From the NCBI GenBank assembly GCA_036346225.1, contig JARFIW010000003.1:2350501-2414500 (forward strand): 64,000 nucleotides of DNA, given 5' to 3'. Below the pieces are notes generated by a model. That model was given only the letters and a program-made list of their open reading frames with translations, was not told the DNA's origin and searched no databases. The position numbers and the translations under genes were made by a program. Positions 1 through 11,741 of this stretch are shown in pieces (the first letter of the stretch is position 1; each line of letters starts with the position of its first letter). Source of the DNA: Platerodrilus igneus. Taxonomy: Eukaryota; Arthropoda; Insecta; Coleoptera; Lycidae.

Positions 1-745
1 AACAAGGCGAAGCCGAACCATGCCCAACCAACGCCGAGATCCGCGAAGAGGGGCATGGCTCCTGCCGCAAGAATAACCGCAATGTTGTGAAGAGCTCCAC
101 ATTTTACGTGAGTACATTTTATCTTTTCTTATAAGGCTCATCTTATATCTAAATAAATATTTGTTGTATGTGATACAATTTGAGACGCAATAATGACGTA
201 ATACCTTGTTGTGCAATAATATATGCGTGTTTATTATGTTGCCAACTGTCATAGTGGCTCTTATCAATTACACCGGGACTTTAATGGTTATACCTTAGAC
301 TATAGCCGCGTGCATTATAACACTGTTATAATGCACGCGACTATAGTCTAAGGTATAACCGTTAAAGTCCCAGCGTAATTAATAAGAGTCACTATGACAG
401 TTGGCAACATAATAAACACGTGCATTATAACAGTACTGTTATAATGAACGCAACTGTTATAGTCTAAGGTATAACCGTTAAAGTCCCGGCGCAATTGATA
501 AGAGCCACTACAACAGTTGGCAACATAATAAACACGTACATAATATTGCGCAACAACGTATTACGTCATTATTGCGTCTCAAATTGTATCACATACAACA
601 AATATTTATTTAGATATAAGATGAGCCTTATAAGAAAAGATAAAATGTACTCACGTAAAATGTAGAGCTCTTCACGACATTGCGGTTATTCTATGAATTC
701 CTCGATCTCGTATGGCATGGTTCGGTTCTCATACTAGAACCTAAT
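1..745. repeat. Long inverted repeat (fold-back element), left edge possibly cut by the window
   Basis: Two arms pair with each other. The left arm runs from about 11 to 310 and the right arm from about 328 to 728, meeting at a near-perfect palindrome at 308-338. The outer parts also match: gccgaaccatgcc at 12-24 is mirrored by ggcatggttcgg at 714-725. The right arm contains an extra tandem copy of the inner segment (period about 116 bp, 345-460 and 461-576), so the arms are unequal. No coding sequence is visible. The structure is that of a non-autonomous fold-back transposon. Its true left end may lie before base 1, and no target-site duplication could be identified. Confidence 0.8.
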
Positions 746-1094
746 GATCTGAATAAATTTACGGAGTATACAGTAACAATCCAAACAAATTTAGAATTCT
801 TGATGCAAAAAACTTTTACAATATCTCATACAAAAGTAAGAAAACCTTAAATATAGGTTCTCCAAAACAGAGCAATGAGGAAAGCTAAAGAAGCAAATGA
901 AGTAGTATCAGCAGAAGTACCTTTATCTGTTTCCAATGACGACTAAAGCACATTAAAAGGATTGGCATATTCTAATTAAATTTAAAATTTTATTAATTTT
1001 CGATAACAGATTAAACAACATGAAATCTAATAAATCTATTTCCATCTGCCTTAAGCGAATATATTTTCATCAAAACAACTAATTAATTGCCGGA
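746..1094. other. No gene recognised
   Basis: AT-rich spacer between the fold-back element and the BEL/Pao remnant. No coding or repeat structure was recognised. Confidence 0.5.
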
Positions 1095-1740
1095 GTTCCG
1101 CATGCGAGTCTGAGGAACTGACCTTAGGGCATTTTTCAGAGCATTAAAATATGTTGAAAGTAATAACCTCTTGGACTGAAAACGATTAGTAATGATTTTA
1201 TAGGCTTCCACGTATGCATAATCATTTAATGGCAAGTGTTTTATCAAGCAGACGACTCATCTAATGTATCAACGAGATGGCAAAATTTTTCAACGGGTGA
1301 CAAACTGACATTATCATGAATCAACCGCTTATAAATTGCATTGTAACTCTCAAAATCTGATATGCGTCCGGAGAAGCGGGGACAAAGATGTTTCAAGCGA
1401 ATTGCACAGTTTGACGAAAAGGAATTATTCATATTTTCCACCTTTGGCTTATTTTCACCCGATCTAATTCGCATTGTTCAGCGATAATACGAATATCTAA
1501 TAGATAATCATCGATTTTCACCCTAAGAGCCGAAAATTCATCCAATTGTTCACTTTCTTCATCAAAAATATCCTTGCAAAAGGATTTGAAAAGCGTTTCA
1601 ATCTGTTCGACAGTTTTAATCGACGCTCTAATTAAAGCAATCGATACGTCTTCCAGTTGGTTGATCTTACTGTAAATGTGATCCAACCTTTTAACTACAA
1701 ATTTAGCTTCAAGAATAGCTTTATCAATTGATATAACCAT
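1095..1740 (-). pseudogene. BEL/Pao retrotransposon gag remnant
   Basis: Read on the minus strand from an ATG at 1,740, an N-terminal helical segment of about 100 residues is followed after a frameshift by a segment with FSGRISDFESYNAIYKRLIH and LSPVEKFCHLVDTL. After a second frameshift comes LIKHLPLNDYAYVEAYKIIT. This order (L-P-x-F-x-G, then S-x-x-E-K-F-x-x-L, then A-x-x-x-L-P-L) is characteristic of the Pao/BEL gag domain (DUF1759 type). At least two frameshifts break it, and nothing of protease, reverse transcriptase or integrase is seen downstream (below 1,095), so it is a truncated, dead fragment. Confidence 0.7.
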
Positions 1741-2470
1741 ATTTGATTAATGATTAATGAACGACAATAAAAATTAATATAAAAACAATGCGTAACTCGA
1801 ATACGCTAAATTACTAATTCATCTACGAAATTAAATTATTAATAGAAAAATGCACCTAACTACAGTGCTCGCCCGACAAAGCTTTTAAGGTTTCAAATAA
1901 ATACCAATAACCCCTTTGTTATACAAGTTGCATGAACCCGAATGGTTGCTCCAACTTGAAGTGACAAATAAGGTAAAGATCTAGGATACAATAACCCTCA
2001 TAAATAGTTTACATAAAAGGATACCGACGACGACCCTAATCTTTGCCACAAAGGATAAGAAATGTATTGTAAAATCTACAGTAAATGTGTAAGCAAGATG
2101 TTCTTTTCTGTGTAACACGTTTAACCATAATAAAAACTACGACAATTTTATAAATTTAAGTATAAGGAGCTTAAAGGATGGGAACTAATTAATTAATTAA
2201 TAATCCGGTGATGAAGGCCAATTTTGTTCACGCACGGGGGGTCTTATAAATTTATACATCGACTTACCTCCGCGGTGTTTTGTGTTTTTCTAAGCTGCAG
2301 TTCCTATTCTTTCAACCAAGTGGACTGTATGCGAATTGAGTCTATGTTACGTTACACTTGCACTGAGGTTTTTAGGGTTTAACAACGAAAGTCTGCGGCA
2401 CTTGACTAACTTACGGTACTGAACGAAGAAACTGACGACCGTTCTGCTTCAATATCCATAAGCAAGTGTT
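1741..2470 (-). other. Possible 5' leader/LTR of the BEL/Pao remnant
   Basis: Non-coding stretch just upstream, on the minus strand, of the gag remnant. By position it should contain the leader and perhaps the LTR of that retrotransposon, but I could not identify LTR boundaries or a primer-binding site. This assignment rests on position only. Confidence 0.25.
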
Positions 2471-2606
2471 TGTTCACTACTCTGTCCACCTTATTCACAA
2501 ATGCACAAGGAATTTTTATGGCAGGATATAAGGGAACAAGGGATGACAGTTTTACTACTAGATTTACGACTACAAATTTAAATAACTTAAAATTAACCAC
2601 GCTAAC

Positions 2607-3530
2607 GTGCGACAAAGAAACCGAACAGAAGGAGTTATTCATATCAAATATTTGAAAGAATATCTTCTTAAGCATAAATACCCACTTAATATTTGCATAA
2701 GCGAAGATCAGACCGCTATAATTAAAAGAATTGATTCTAATTCAAAAAATAATAAAATGGCCAGTTTTGTTCTTAATCCGGTAATAATGGTTTTCGAGAA
2801 GAGAATCAATTTCAGTTTAATACAGTTAAAGATGCTGAAAAAGCATTTGCTACTAGCGATTTTTCTGTCAATTCATATGTGTTTATGGCATAGCCATTGT
2901 TTGAAAATGCATCAGCATTTTGTGTAGCCGTGTGTGGTAGCGACAATCGTTTCAATTATGAAGATGTACTCAGAAGATGGAAATATTTAGAAAAACAGCT
3001 CAAGATGAGGGAATAAAAATAGAGGGATTGTCTAGCGACGCAGATACACAGTGCTTGAAAGCTATGAGAATGAAAGATAATCTGATATCCATAACTAGTC
3101 CAATGTAGTACCTTCAGGTGGAGCATTTAGGACGTGACCGCAGGCATAGCGGCCCTTATTCAAATTATAATATCCATATCTAGTTCGGAGTCATCTCCGT
3201 ATACTCCTTATTTTGGTGTAAGTAGTATTTTTTTGTATTCCTATTGAAACAATGGAATCATTGTTTTGATATTGTATTGTAGATCCATTATAACATTAAC
3301 AACCCGGTGTGTATCCAAACACGATTCATATTTCAACTAAAATAAAAACACGATTGCTTAAGAAAAATATTTATCTACCACTCGAAAATTATAATATTTC
3401 TCTGGAGTACATTAGGACTCTAATGACAACTTACTCCAAGGGTAGACATTTATTAACAGAAAGCAATTTAGATTGTAAGTACAGAATGGTATATCATGCT
3501 TGCTTAAATATTCTTTCTAGGTACAGATAA
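2607..3530 (+). pseudogene. Degenerate ORF of an unrecognised transposon-like protein family
   Basis: Pieces of one protein can be followed on the plus strand in shifting frames. They are KYLKEYLLKHKYPLNICISE (about 2,650-2,710), a segment with SDFSVNSYVFMA (about 2,840-2,890), RFNYEDVLRRWKYLEKQLK (about 2,950-3,005) and EGLSSDADTQCLKAMRM (about 3,020-3,075). After an inserted SINE end come PNTIHISTKIKTRLLKKNIY and a further block to 3,530. Stops and frameshifts separate the pieces. The S-D-x-D-x-x-C-L-K-A-M-R block resembles multi-copy proteins of unknown function in invertebrate genomes, probably transposon-derived. I do not know a family name. Confidence 0.45.
3098..3170 (+). mobile_element. 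SINE 3'-end fragment
   Basis: The segment matches the 3' end of the SINE family also present at 23.0-23.5, 25.7, 43.1 and 48.4 kb (gtagtaccttcaggtggagc, then ccgcaggcatagcggc and an ATT-rich tail). It is flanked by a near-identical duplication, atatccataactagt (3,084-3,099) and atatccatatctagt (3,171-3,185), which fits a 5'-truncated retrotransposed insertion into the older pseudogene. Confidence 0.6.
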
Positions 3531-3536
3531 AATGAA

Positions 3537-4260
3537 CTTTGACGCAACACTAGTGTGAACCAGCAATAGGGTTACCTCAAAACCATATACAATATCCATT
3601 GAACAGTATTGGTATCTGACAAGTGTAAACCCGTCTTAGGGTCGCCTCAGAACCATATACAATCTTCATAGAACAACATTGGTATCTGACAAGTGTAAAC
3701 CCGCCATAGGGTCGCCTCAGAACCATGTTAAAACTACCAAAGAGGTAGCCTAAATCATAATGATTTTTTCCCCCTCAAAATAAATATAGAAAAACGACTG
3801 CTTATGCCTTACAGTAACGCAATCGCACACTTCTTTAATAACCATCCTCTCAATTGTATAAATAGAAACGTTAAAAATTTTTCAAAATTATTGAATTTAT
3901 ATAAAATTCACCAATAAAAATTAATCAGGTGATTTCACTTTAAGCGTATTGGCTACCTAAAACAAATCGGTCCCAGGCCGAATTGAAGGCAATCATTCTT
4001 TTAAACTTTAAAATTTTTGCTTAGTGTACTCAAACCAAATATTTCAATAAATCAAAGTCACCTTCAATTTATGTCATAAATGTCAAACTTGAAGTTTTTA
4101 TTATTTTGACAACGATCCTAGGTCATGGATCGAAACGTAAATAAAATAGATTTTAAAAACTATGAGTGGTTTCATTCCCAAAGAAGATTAAGAAGAATGC
4201 TAAACAAACCACAACAAACATACAGAGAGTATTTATAAATAGAAAGTTTAGAAATTGGAA
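3537..4260 (+). repeat. Dispersed repeat copy 1 (probable Penelope-like element end)
   Basis: Begins with about three tandem units of roughly 68 bp containing ggtatctgacaagtgtaaac, followed by a unique body and the hairpin cgatcc-taggtcat-ggatcg at about 4,111-4,130, immediately followed by aaacg. The same order recurs at 22,190-22,925 (plus) and 21,300-21,780 (minus), with a shorter copy at 35,365-35,560. The hairpin followed by CGAAACG recalls the ends of Penelope-like elements, and a Penelope-type reverse transcriptase scrap lies at 7.35-7.62 kb. The family assignment is an inference. Confidence 0.55.
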
Positions 4261-4551
4261 GAAGCAAGCAACTTGAATTTGTATTTCTTGTTTTGTAATA
4301 TGTTCAGTTCTGGCAAATAAAATTTTGCAATTCTAATGTTTAAAAAGCTTTTATTTAAGAACCAGTAAATATTAAATTGTGCATTATTGCCTCTACTCAA
4401 TTCCACTGATGCAATTCAAATTTTGTTTTTTTTAGAAAATAGATAAAGTGACTAATTATATTTTTTTCCTAGCATAAATTATGAAAATGAATCCTGTTAA
4501 CCCTAAAAATATGACCGAAAGTAACCTATATCGCCCCTTGGGCTGCTAGAG

Positions 4552-5214
4552 TATATTGTGTCGCAAGGGCAGAAAATTAGCATTAGCAGTGCGTGGCTAT
4601 TAGCTGCCCGAGTGAGCGTGAGCAACTGATAGCTGAAAGCTGCTTATGCATTTTTTGCACGTGTGACACACAATTGTTTTTTGCCTAGAATTCAACAAAG
4701 AAAAATAGAAAAAATAACAAAAATATTTAATCTAATAAATACAAATGGCGATGTTACATAAAAAATGATGTGAAACGTCAGAGTGTGCAATAATTGAAAT
4801 TTACCGATAGTCAAAGACGTCTAGATTGTTAAAAATTTCAAAATCGGGTTGTTATGAGTTTAGCAGACCAAGGGACTATAACGATTACTTTCAGTAATAT
4901 TTTTAGGGTTACTATGATTCGTTTTCTTATATGCTAGACGAAGAAATTCATAACAACATGATTTTGTAGTTTTTCATCTGACTATCCTCGAGTTTCATTT
5001 ATTGCGAATTCGTGACATATCACATAATTTTTCATTTAACGTTACAGTCGATTTCTATTTATAAGATTAAAGATTTTTGTTATTTTTATTTTGTTTTGTT
5101 TAATGCTATAAGCAAAAACAGTTGTGTCACACATGCAAAAAATGCATTAGCAGTCCTTAGGTGTCAGCTGCGGGCTGCTAATGGTGATTTTCTGCCCTTG
5201 TGACACAATATATT
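4552..5214. mobile_element. 660-bp fold-back MITE
   Basis: Terminal inverted repeats start tattgtgtcgcaagggcaga on the left and tattgtgtcacaagggcaga on the right (reverse complement). The inverted similarity continues through the element: gcattttttgc...gtgacacacaattg on the left mirrors the right side at 5,110-5,145, and more diverged pairing reaches the centre near 4,880. TA dinucleotides flank both ends and may be the target duplication. There is no transposase, so it is non-autonomous. The superfamily is not determined. Confidence 0.75.
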
Positions 5215-6381
5215 ATATATATTCTCATATTTAAGAGATTACACAGGCATTATGGGCAATCCAGCAATAATCTGTGATTATTGGCACTAATCTGGTGGCA
5301 ATAATCTGGCATTTTAGGCAGTAATGATAATAATCGGTATTACACGCATTATCAAAGCAGTACAAGCATTACTGGCATTAATTAATATAATAATACCTAA
5401 ATTGGCATTTGGTGTACAAAATTTGGGTGGTGGATAACCCCTCGGGTTTTATTTTTATCATATTTTAAAATACAGATATCGAAGTGTTGATAGATACAAA
5501 ACATACTACAGTTTTCTAGTTTCTCTCAAAACCGTGTAACTGTGACTTGTCCAGTTGTGATCTTAGATGCCTTACTTATTAAAAAAACATGCTCTTACAA
5601 TAGTTAGGAAAAAGTAAGTTTCTTTTCGTTTTTGAAGAAATGGTTTATAAATTAATTATGTCGGTTCAGCTTATCTAATTTTAGTATAAGCTTATTTTAC
5701 TGCTTTTCGTCAATTTTACTTTTTTAAACTTCTTTAATTTAGTTGAAGCTTTAGAAGAAAATGAAGTCAAATTACAATGACCATGAAGACTCTAATCTCA
5801 TGTATGTCAGCCTGGTATAGGTATACCAGTAATTGATTAATTAAATTACTTAAATGTCACAAAATATACCTAAACTGCGCAACTGGATTGGTGCAAGTTT
5901 ATCTTTATTTCATTACTTCTTAATCAGAGTTTGTCATAAGCTGTGTAGCAGTTTCAAATATTTTTTTTAAGTGTTTAATGAATAAAAGTGCTTTAATCAA
6001 AGATTCTACATGCTTTGTAGTCGTATACTTTCTCATAATTTAGAAATTTTATACAACTATGATTCAACGCTGTAATGTTCCAGTACATGGAAAAATAGTA
6101 TAAAAACAAATCAAGTTTCTGCCGTTAAAGAAGGCTAAAGTCACAAAAATGAGGTTGCCGCATAAACATGTTTCTTTACCTTACTTGAATTAAAAGTTTG
6201 TTCAAGTCAACATTTCTCACATTTAATATAAAAGTAAGTCATATTCAAAATAATATAATAAATTTAAAATTCAAATCAACCTCAAATTAAGCTTCTCATT
6301 AAATGACAATGGTAACCTTTAATATTATTCCCATAAATAATTTATTCAGCACAAAGGGCAACAATCTATAAATGTACTTAC
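5215..6381. other. No gene recognised; ATT-rich degenerate repeat at its left end
   Basis: From 5,255 to 5,400 the sequence is a degenerate run of aata/attggca units, like the tail of a retroposon. The rest is AT-rich with no convincing exon. The tract probably includes an intron of the minus-strand gene whose exon lies at 6,382-6,624. Confidence 0.4.
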
Positions 6382-6624
6382 TCATGGACAACTCCAGAAT
6401 TTTGGGCGACATCCAGAAAATCACTCTTTTGTGTGTAATATGAATCTTCTGATGCATCTGGTAATGCTTGAGCACTATTATAGCCACTGTCAACACTTTG
6501 TTCAAAATTGTTTTCCTCACTATTAATCACTGCATCTCCTACAGGCTCTTCATTATTTGTAACATTTTCTGAAATATCTTTACTGTTAGACTGTACCTCA
6601 ATGTTGTCAGTAGTAGATATCCCT
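6382..6624 (-). CDS. Internal exon of an unidentified host gene
   Basis: On the minus strand an acceptor (tttttatttggttccag) precedes an open segment of 243 bp (81 codons) that ends at a strong donor, GTAAGTA, at 6,381-6,375. The peptide is acidic and rich in Ser, Asn, Glu and Asp (for example QSVDSGYNSAQALPDASEDS), with no recognised domain, so it is probably a disordered linker. The length is a multiple of three and the exon is open across its whole length. I could not find its flanking exons. One may lie below 6,300 and the gene may start above 6,700. The other minus-strand ORF overlapping it is in the wrong frame. Confidence 0.55.
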
Positions 6625-7344
6625 CTGGAACCAAATAAAAATGTATAAGGTTGTACCTTAAGGAATATTATTTACTTACAATGAAAAATAAAATATAAGA
6701 CATACAAATACCAATATGCATGCAACACTGATTTTCATCTTGCTATTATATATTTATGTTTTTTGTAATACATTTTTTATTAGAATTTTGATTTCTATGA
6801 TGAAATGACAATTCAAACTGTTTTCAAAATCTGACGTGTCCGTTTACAGGTTATGAACACTATCTCGAAATCGTGAAAAGATAGGTAGGTGACATAAATA
6901 ATACAATAAAGGTGGGTGTCAATTGAGATGTGTGCAAATAATTTTAAAACTAGGGGATTGGATATTGACTGTATTCCGTATAAAAACGTAAAATAATGCC
7001 AAACAATTATACTAAATACATGAGTGACCTAAACACGTGACCTAGGCTTATACTTTGCCCAAAATTACAAATCAGTACAATTAATTACAAAATTTCGTGA
7101 TTAGAAAGAAATTTTGTAAAACTTTGTGGCTCAAATTTCTGCTGGTATAATTTCAATTTAATGTTGTGTCATATATCTGTAATTTTGAACATAGAGAATA
7201 AACGATAGAAAGTTGAATACCTATTTATTTTTATTTGCCCAGATGATAGTATTTAAGTTAACCCTGCAATTAATCACGTTATCAGGTATTGCCTAATTCT
7301 TGCAGTTTATATGTACATTTTTATCTAGAATATAGTTTTAGAGA
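6625..7344. other. No gene recognised
   Basis: AT-rich sequence, presumably intron or intergenic, upstream (minus strand) of the orphan exon. Nothing else was recognised. Confidence 0.4.
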
Positions 7345-7620
7345 CCACGTTTCATTAAATCCATATTCATAGCAAGATCAGTAGCAATACTTGTGTACAG
7401 TGATTCTACATCGAATAAAATTAATCTATTATTTTCTGGTACGGTTAATTATATCTTCGAATTGCAAGGAATCCTTAATGTGCAATCGCTTTTGTTTATT
7501 ATAATTGTTAAGCATGTTCTCTTTGGAAGTTGTACAGTAGATATTATGGATCTAATGGGTAAGATGAGTTTGTGCAATTTAATGAGACCATAATTTTTTA
7601 GAGATAACGCATGGTTACTA
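7345..7620 (-). pseudogene. Penelope-like reverse transcriptase fragment
   Basis: Minus-strand translation gives KNYGLIKLHKLILPIRSIIS followed, after a stop, by LILFDVESLYTSIATDLAMN. The pair YGLxKxHK...PxRxIxS and xxFDVxSLxTxxxxxLA is a hallmark of Penelope-like reverse transcriptases (RT fingers and motif A; the DVESL aspartate is catalytic in the family). Only about 90 codons survive, with at least one stop, so it is a dead fragment. It supports Penelope-like elements being present in this genome. Confidence 0.6.
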
Positions 7621-7647
7621 ATCAGTTCTTTTGTCACTTTAAAGAAT

Positions 7648-7648
7648 A

Positions 7649-7692
<44 letters not shown>
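7648..7692. repeat. (TA)n microsatellite
   Basis: Almost pure TA dinucleotides, broken once by a C. It sits at the 3' end of the adjacent tRNA-derived SINE and may be that element's tail. Confidence 0.9.
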
Positions 7693-7696
7693 GTGA

Positions 7697-7862
7697 ATAA
7701 GATGAAATAATAACTTAGACTTTTATGCAAAGCCCAAATGATCATTTCAAATCGAGCTAGTAATTGAAAGATGGAAAATATAAAATCTTGGACAGGACTT
7801 GAACCTGTATCCTGGTTTTGCCGAAACCATGCGTTTACCAATTACGCCACCGAGACCGATGA
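7697..7862 (-). mobile_element. tRNA-derived SINE
   Basis: Minus-strand sequence from about 7,862 carries an A box (GTGGCGTAATTGG) and a B box (GGTTCAAGTCC) with tRNA-like D, anticodon and T stems. The acceptor arms do not pair and the position before the anticodon is C rather than U, so it is not a functional tRNA gene. A non-tRNA body follows to about 7,700. Part of the body (aataataacttagactttta) recurs at 8,043, a second truncated copy. Confidence 0.6.
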
Positions 7863-8037
7863 CACAATTGGGAAATTTACAAATTTAAATCGTGTACATG
7901 ACGATACATCAACCTAACTTTCAATTACGTTCGGCATTTTTGTCAATCATATCTGACATTATATATAAATATATAAATATTTTAGGTAGTTTTATTACAC
8001 AAGGTAAGTTGATAAATACTAACGTATTACAATTATT

Positions 8038-8190
8038 AAAATGAAATAATAACTTAGACTTTTATGCATATATTTATACATATATATTTTCAAAGTTCGG
8101 GTTCTAAGAACTCGAGCCCTTCCGTTGGGAGTCATAATGTTACAAAGTTCGCTCTGTAAGAAGTTTCACGTTGAGCGCCATAATACACGT
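8038..8190 (-). other. SINE tail copy plus possible LTR-retrotransposon leader fragment
   Basis: The left part repeats the body of the SINE at 7.70 kb. The rest, read on the minus strand, contains TATGGCGCTCAACGTGAAAC and GACTCCCAACGGAAGGGCTC. These TGGC-x-CxCAACG strings resemble the sequence just after the 5' LTR of gypsy-type elements. A related string occurs at 11,872-11,902. No ORF is attached. Confidence 0.3.
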
Positions 8191-11100
8191 TCGTCTGACT
8201 GAATCGTGCGCACCATTAGGTTGTCATAAATTCTGCGAATCTTACCTCGGCTGCTCCACTCCAACACTTATAAATCTTATGAGTCTACCTAAGAAACTTA
8301 CCTGGACTGTTGAAAATCAAAACTTTACCTAACTGCAACTTTGCTGCAATTTGAAAACTACTACAATCCTATTAAAAAAACGCAACTAGCAAAATTCATC
8401 ACATTCTATTTACACAAAAATCAATAATTTCTATTTCCAAAACCATTTCACTTATAACGGTTCACATACATAAAATTACATATCCTTGATTAGAAAATAA
8501 TTTATTTTCAAAAATATTGTTAGATCAAAATTTTCTCATTATACAAACACCCTATTTAAAGTAAGTGGGCTAACCTCATACCTAACTTTAACCCTTGTCT
8601 TAATATGAGCTCACAGTAAAACCCTTTTAAACCATGTGTGCAAATTAGAGTAATGCAACAACGAAAATTCATAAAAATGCTCTCGAAAAAGCACAAAATG
8701 TCAAAACACATCAAATAAATACAACAACAAAGTTTTTATAAAAAATCAGTTGCCTGGAAACAATCACACCATATGCATCTGAAATCCGGCTATCGAGGAT
8801 GTTGCCCTCTGCAATGACTATGAGTTATGAAACCGCTCCCAAATTGAGTCACACCGTTCCAGCTATCCAAATCTCTCCAACTAACCATTGATAGTGCATC
8901 CAAACTTCTTAAACTCCTCTATTGTTCCATATACCATCAGCAACTCACTACTCGATGCATTCCCAAACGCTAATCCATTTTAGGACATCTTGCAAGCTCA
9001 ACAACCAAAGCAACAGAGTCTGTACTTACATGACCCTGATAAGCTTCGCTTTTATTTCAAAACGTACTTAATAATTTTTAAAACAACAAGTACTACAGCA
9101 CAACAACTTGAGTGTATTTATAAATAACAATTTTTTAACAGCACTTAATAATATTGACTACTACTGGTCTTAACGTCGATGACGAGCGAAAAAAGAGCCT
9201 CTCACCACCTCCTAGATGTTTATATAGACCCAAAAGTACTCCCCTGTTGTTTAATTTTCTCACAATTCCACCCCACATAAACAAGCTTTCTCGGTAACTT
9301 TCTAACCGTTGTCACACTTCTCAAAATCCAAGTCTCAACCAAAACAAAATTCTAAAAATCCCCAGTTGGCCTTCCATAATTCTTTGTAATTTTGCTAACA
9401 ACATCAACGGTCTTTTAAAATCTCGGAATTTTAACACTTGTACACAACAAATTACCACGAAAGTAGCTTCTAACCGTCCAACGGTTGTTCCGCTTCCCCG
9501 AAAACTAGCCACGACTGATATCAATTCTTATTAGATTCACGCCCCACATGTAAGACGAACTTAACCTCCTCTCTCTCTATCCCACATACGAACATTTTCT
9601 CTCTCAAGCTTCGTTTACGAATCCCACTCACATATGTAGTCTCTCTTAATCTTAGACTGTCGCGTGTTTCCGTTCTACTTGTGACGTCCAATTACCTTTT
9701 TCAATTTCTTTCCCAATTTAAATCGATATCCTATGCAAACATCTTCTAACTCACTCTTGCTTATAGCCTCAAATCTATCCTTGTTCCCTCGTTAGTTACT
9801 AAGTCTAACCGATACCTGACATTTGCATCTCCTTCTGCTATATGCTAAAATCAATTTGTTATTGTTTTCATATCGCTTTCCGCCTGCTTTAATGTCCACT
9901 TGTATTCGTAGAAAATATTAATTTTCTTATGAGGTTGTTGACAACGCACACCATCCTTGAAATAATCGTTATCCAGGACGTGCCTATCGTAACCGTCGAG
10001 TTTTGTTTATCGAAGATACTCAGAAACTATCTCTTTCTACCAACCACATTTTTTTAAATACTATCCTATGCTAAATTCTTTCCTATAATATTTACATTGG
10101 CTAAACGATTTTAAATAAATGTTTCTACTTCACTAAAATTATGCCCGCAAAATTATTGATTTTATAAAAGCCCCTTATGTTGGGTATCCATAAAACTGGT
10201 GTAAACTATTGCCTAAAGATGTCCGTATTATCTTGCTAGCTCAGTTTAAATGAAATAACAAAAATCCAATATCAAACCTACAAAAACATCAAATATTAAT
10301 TAATTAACATCCATCAAATAATAACAACTGCTACATCCGCAAACAACTTTCTTCAACACACATCCAAATGGATTACCTACATACAAGCATTGATCTCTAC
10401 AAATGAGTCTAAAAAACTTTCATAACTACTCGATCCTAATACACTTTATATAATCTCCCAGACCTGTCCGTACTTAATTCACACTAAGTATAAATTTTTA
10501 GAAATAACCATGGATAATTTTAATAATCTTTCTTACCTCCATAAAAAATTTAGCTAATCAGGTACATTTACCAAAACCTTCTGTAGTGCTCAAATTAAAT
10601 TGAAATCAACAACAAATAAAATCAGAAATTAACCATTTACAAGAAAACATCTATATGCCAAACTCTTACGCAATTTAACCGACGTACAATAAGCAGAGCA
10701 AGCAAAATGTTCTTCAAAATATTTAAAAACAATGGTATACTTGCATTTCACCGTTAAATTATGTTGGAACTCACAAATTCATTCATCTCCAAATTAAATT
10801 TTCGCCTTTATATACATGTTTCCCTTTATGTAAGTAATTTACCAACAAATCCTTTTGATAATCTAAGTAGTACTCCATTTATTTTTAAATTTCCAAAATC
10901 ATCCAGGAATTTACTTCAATAACTCCATTAAACCAACTTCATTATTTGACTTCCAATCGGAGTTGTTCATATTTCAATAAAATTGCTTTAAACGTCAATC
11001 GTGAACTCTTTATAACTTTAAAACATATTGTTCTTGACAAATATTTTAACGTCAATTTAAACCTTATTCATTGACAAAAAGATCATTCGTAATTGACTGA

Positions 11101-11741
11101 CAAAAAGATAATCGGTAATTGACTCCCTTCTAATCATTTACCGGTATCTATAGGATTAAGGTTCTTACGTCATTGACTTCTAGAAAACTGGATAATTTAC
11201 TAGTTGATTTGATTCATAAGCTGATGCAACTTTGTTGAAAATGTTTTTAATTGATACATTATGTTAACTAAATTGGCTATCATTTTTATTTCATAACTCG
11301 CAAAAATATCTTACTGTCGTCTCTTGGTATAGTTTAAATAATGAATTGAAATGCTTGTCGGTGAGGTAATCGTGTTACCTTATTCCGTTTATAAGTGGTA
11401 AAAAGCTCTATTTTGCTAATTAGAATGTACATTCATGTTGCGTTTTTTAATTGCCTGTTATGATTGTAGTGTAACTTGATTTATTGGATGTTTTCACTAT
11501 CGAATAAAGTAATTCAAAAAAATCTAAAAAACGAAATACTAGTTTCGATTTAAAATACGGTATTTAACGTTTTGCATTATAGTGCTTTTAGTTTTGTTAT
11601 AAAATCAACTGAAAAGCACTTTGAGAAACACGGATATTTATTTCTTTTAGGCCGCGTTTTAAATGGTATTTCGTACTTTTAGTGAAAGATTTTTATGAAC
11701 TTATTAACTTATGCATTATACTATTTAGAGATACCAGAATA

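Noticed and set aside
5570..5799. Possible two-exon plus-strand gene (MPYLLKKHALTIVRK then EALEENEVKLQ)
   Set aside because: Donor and acceptor are plausible but joining them creates an immediate stop. No alternative junction restores the frame.
7785..7862. tRNA gene on the minus strand
   Set aside because: The acceptor stem does not pair and position 33 is not U. The sequence continues into a repeated body, so it is a SINE head.
9321..9524. 67-codon minus-strand ORF
   Set aside because: Composition and lack of motifs suggest a chance ORF in a non-coding tract.
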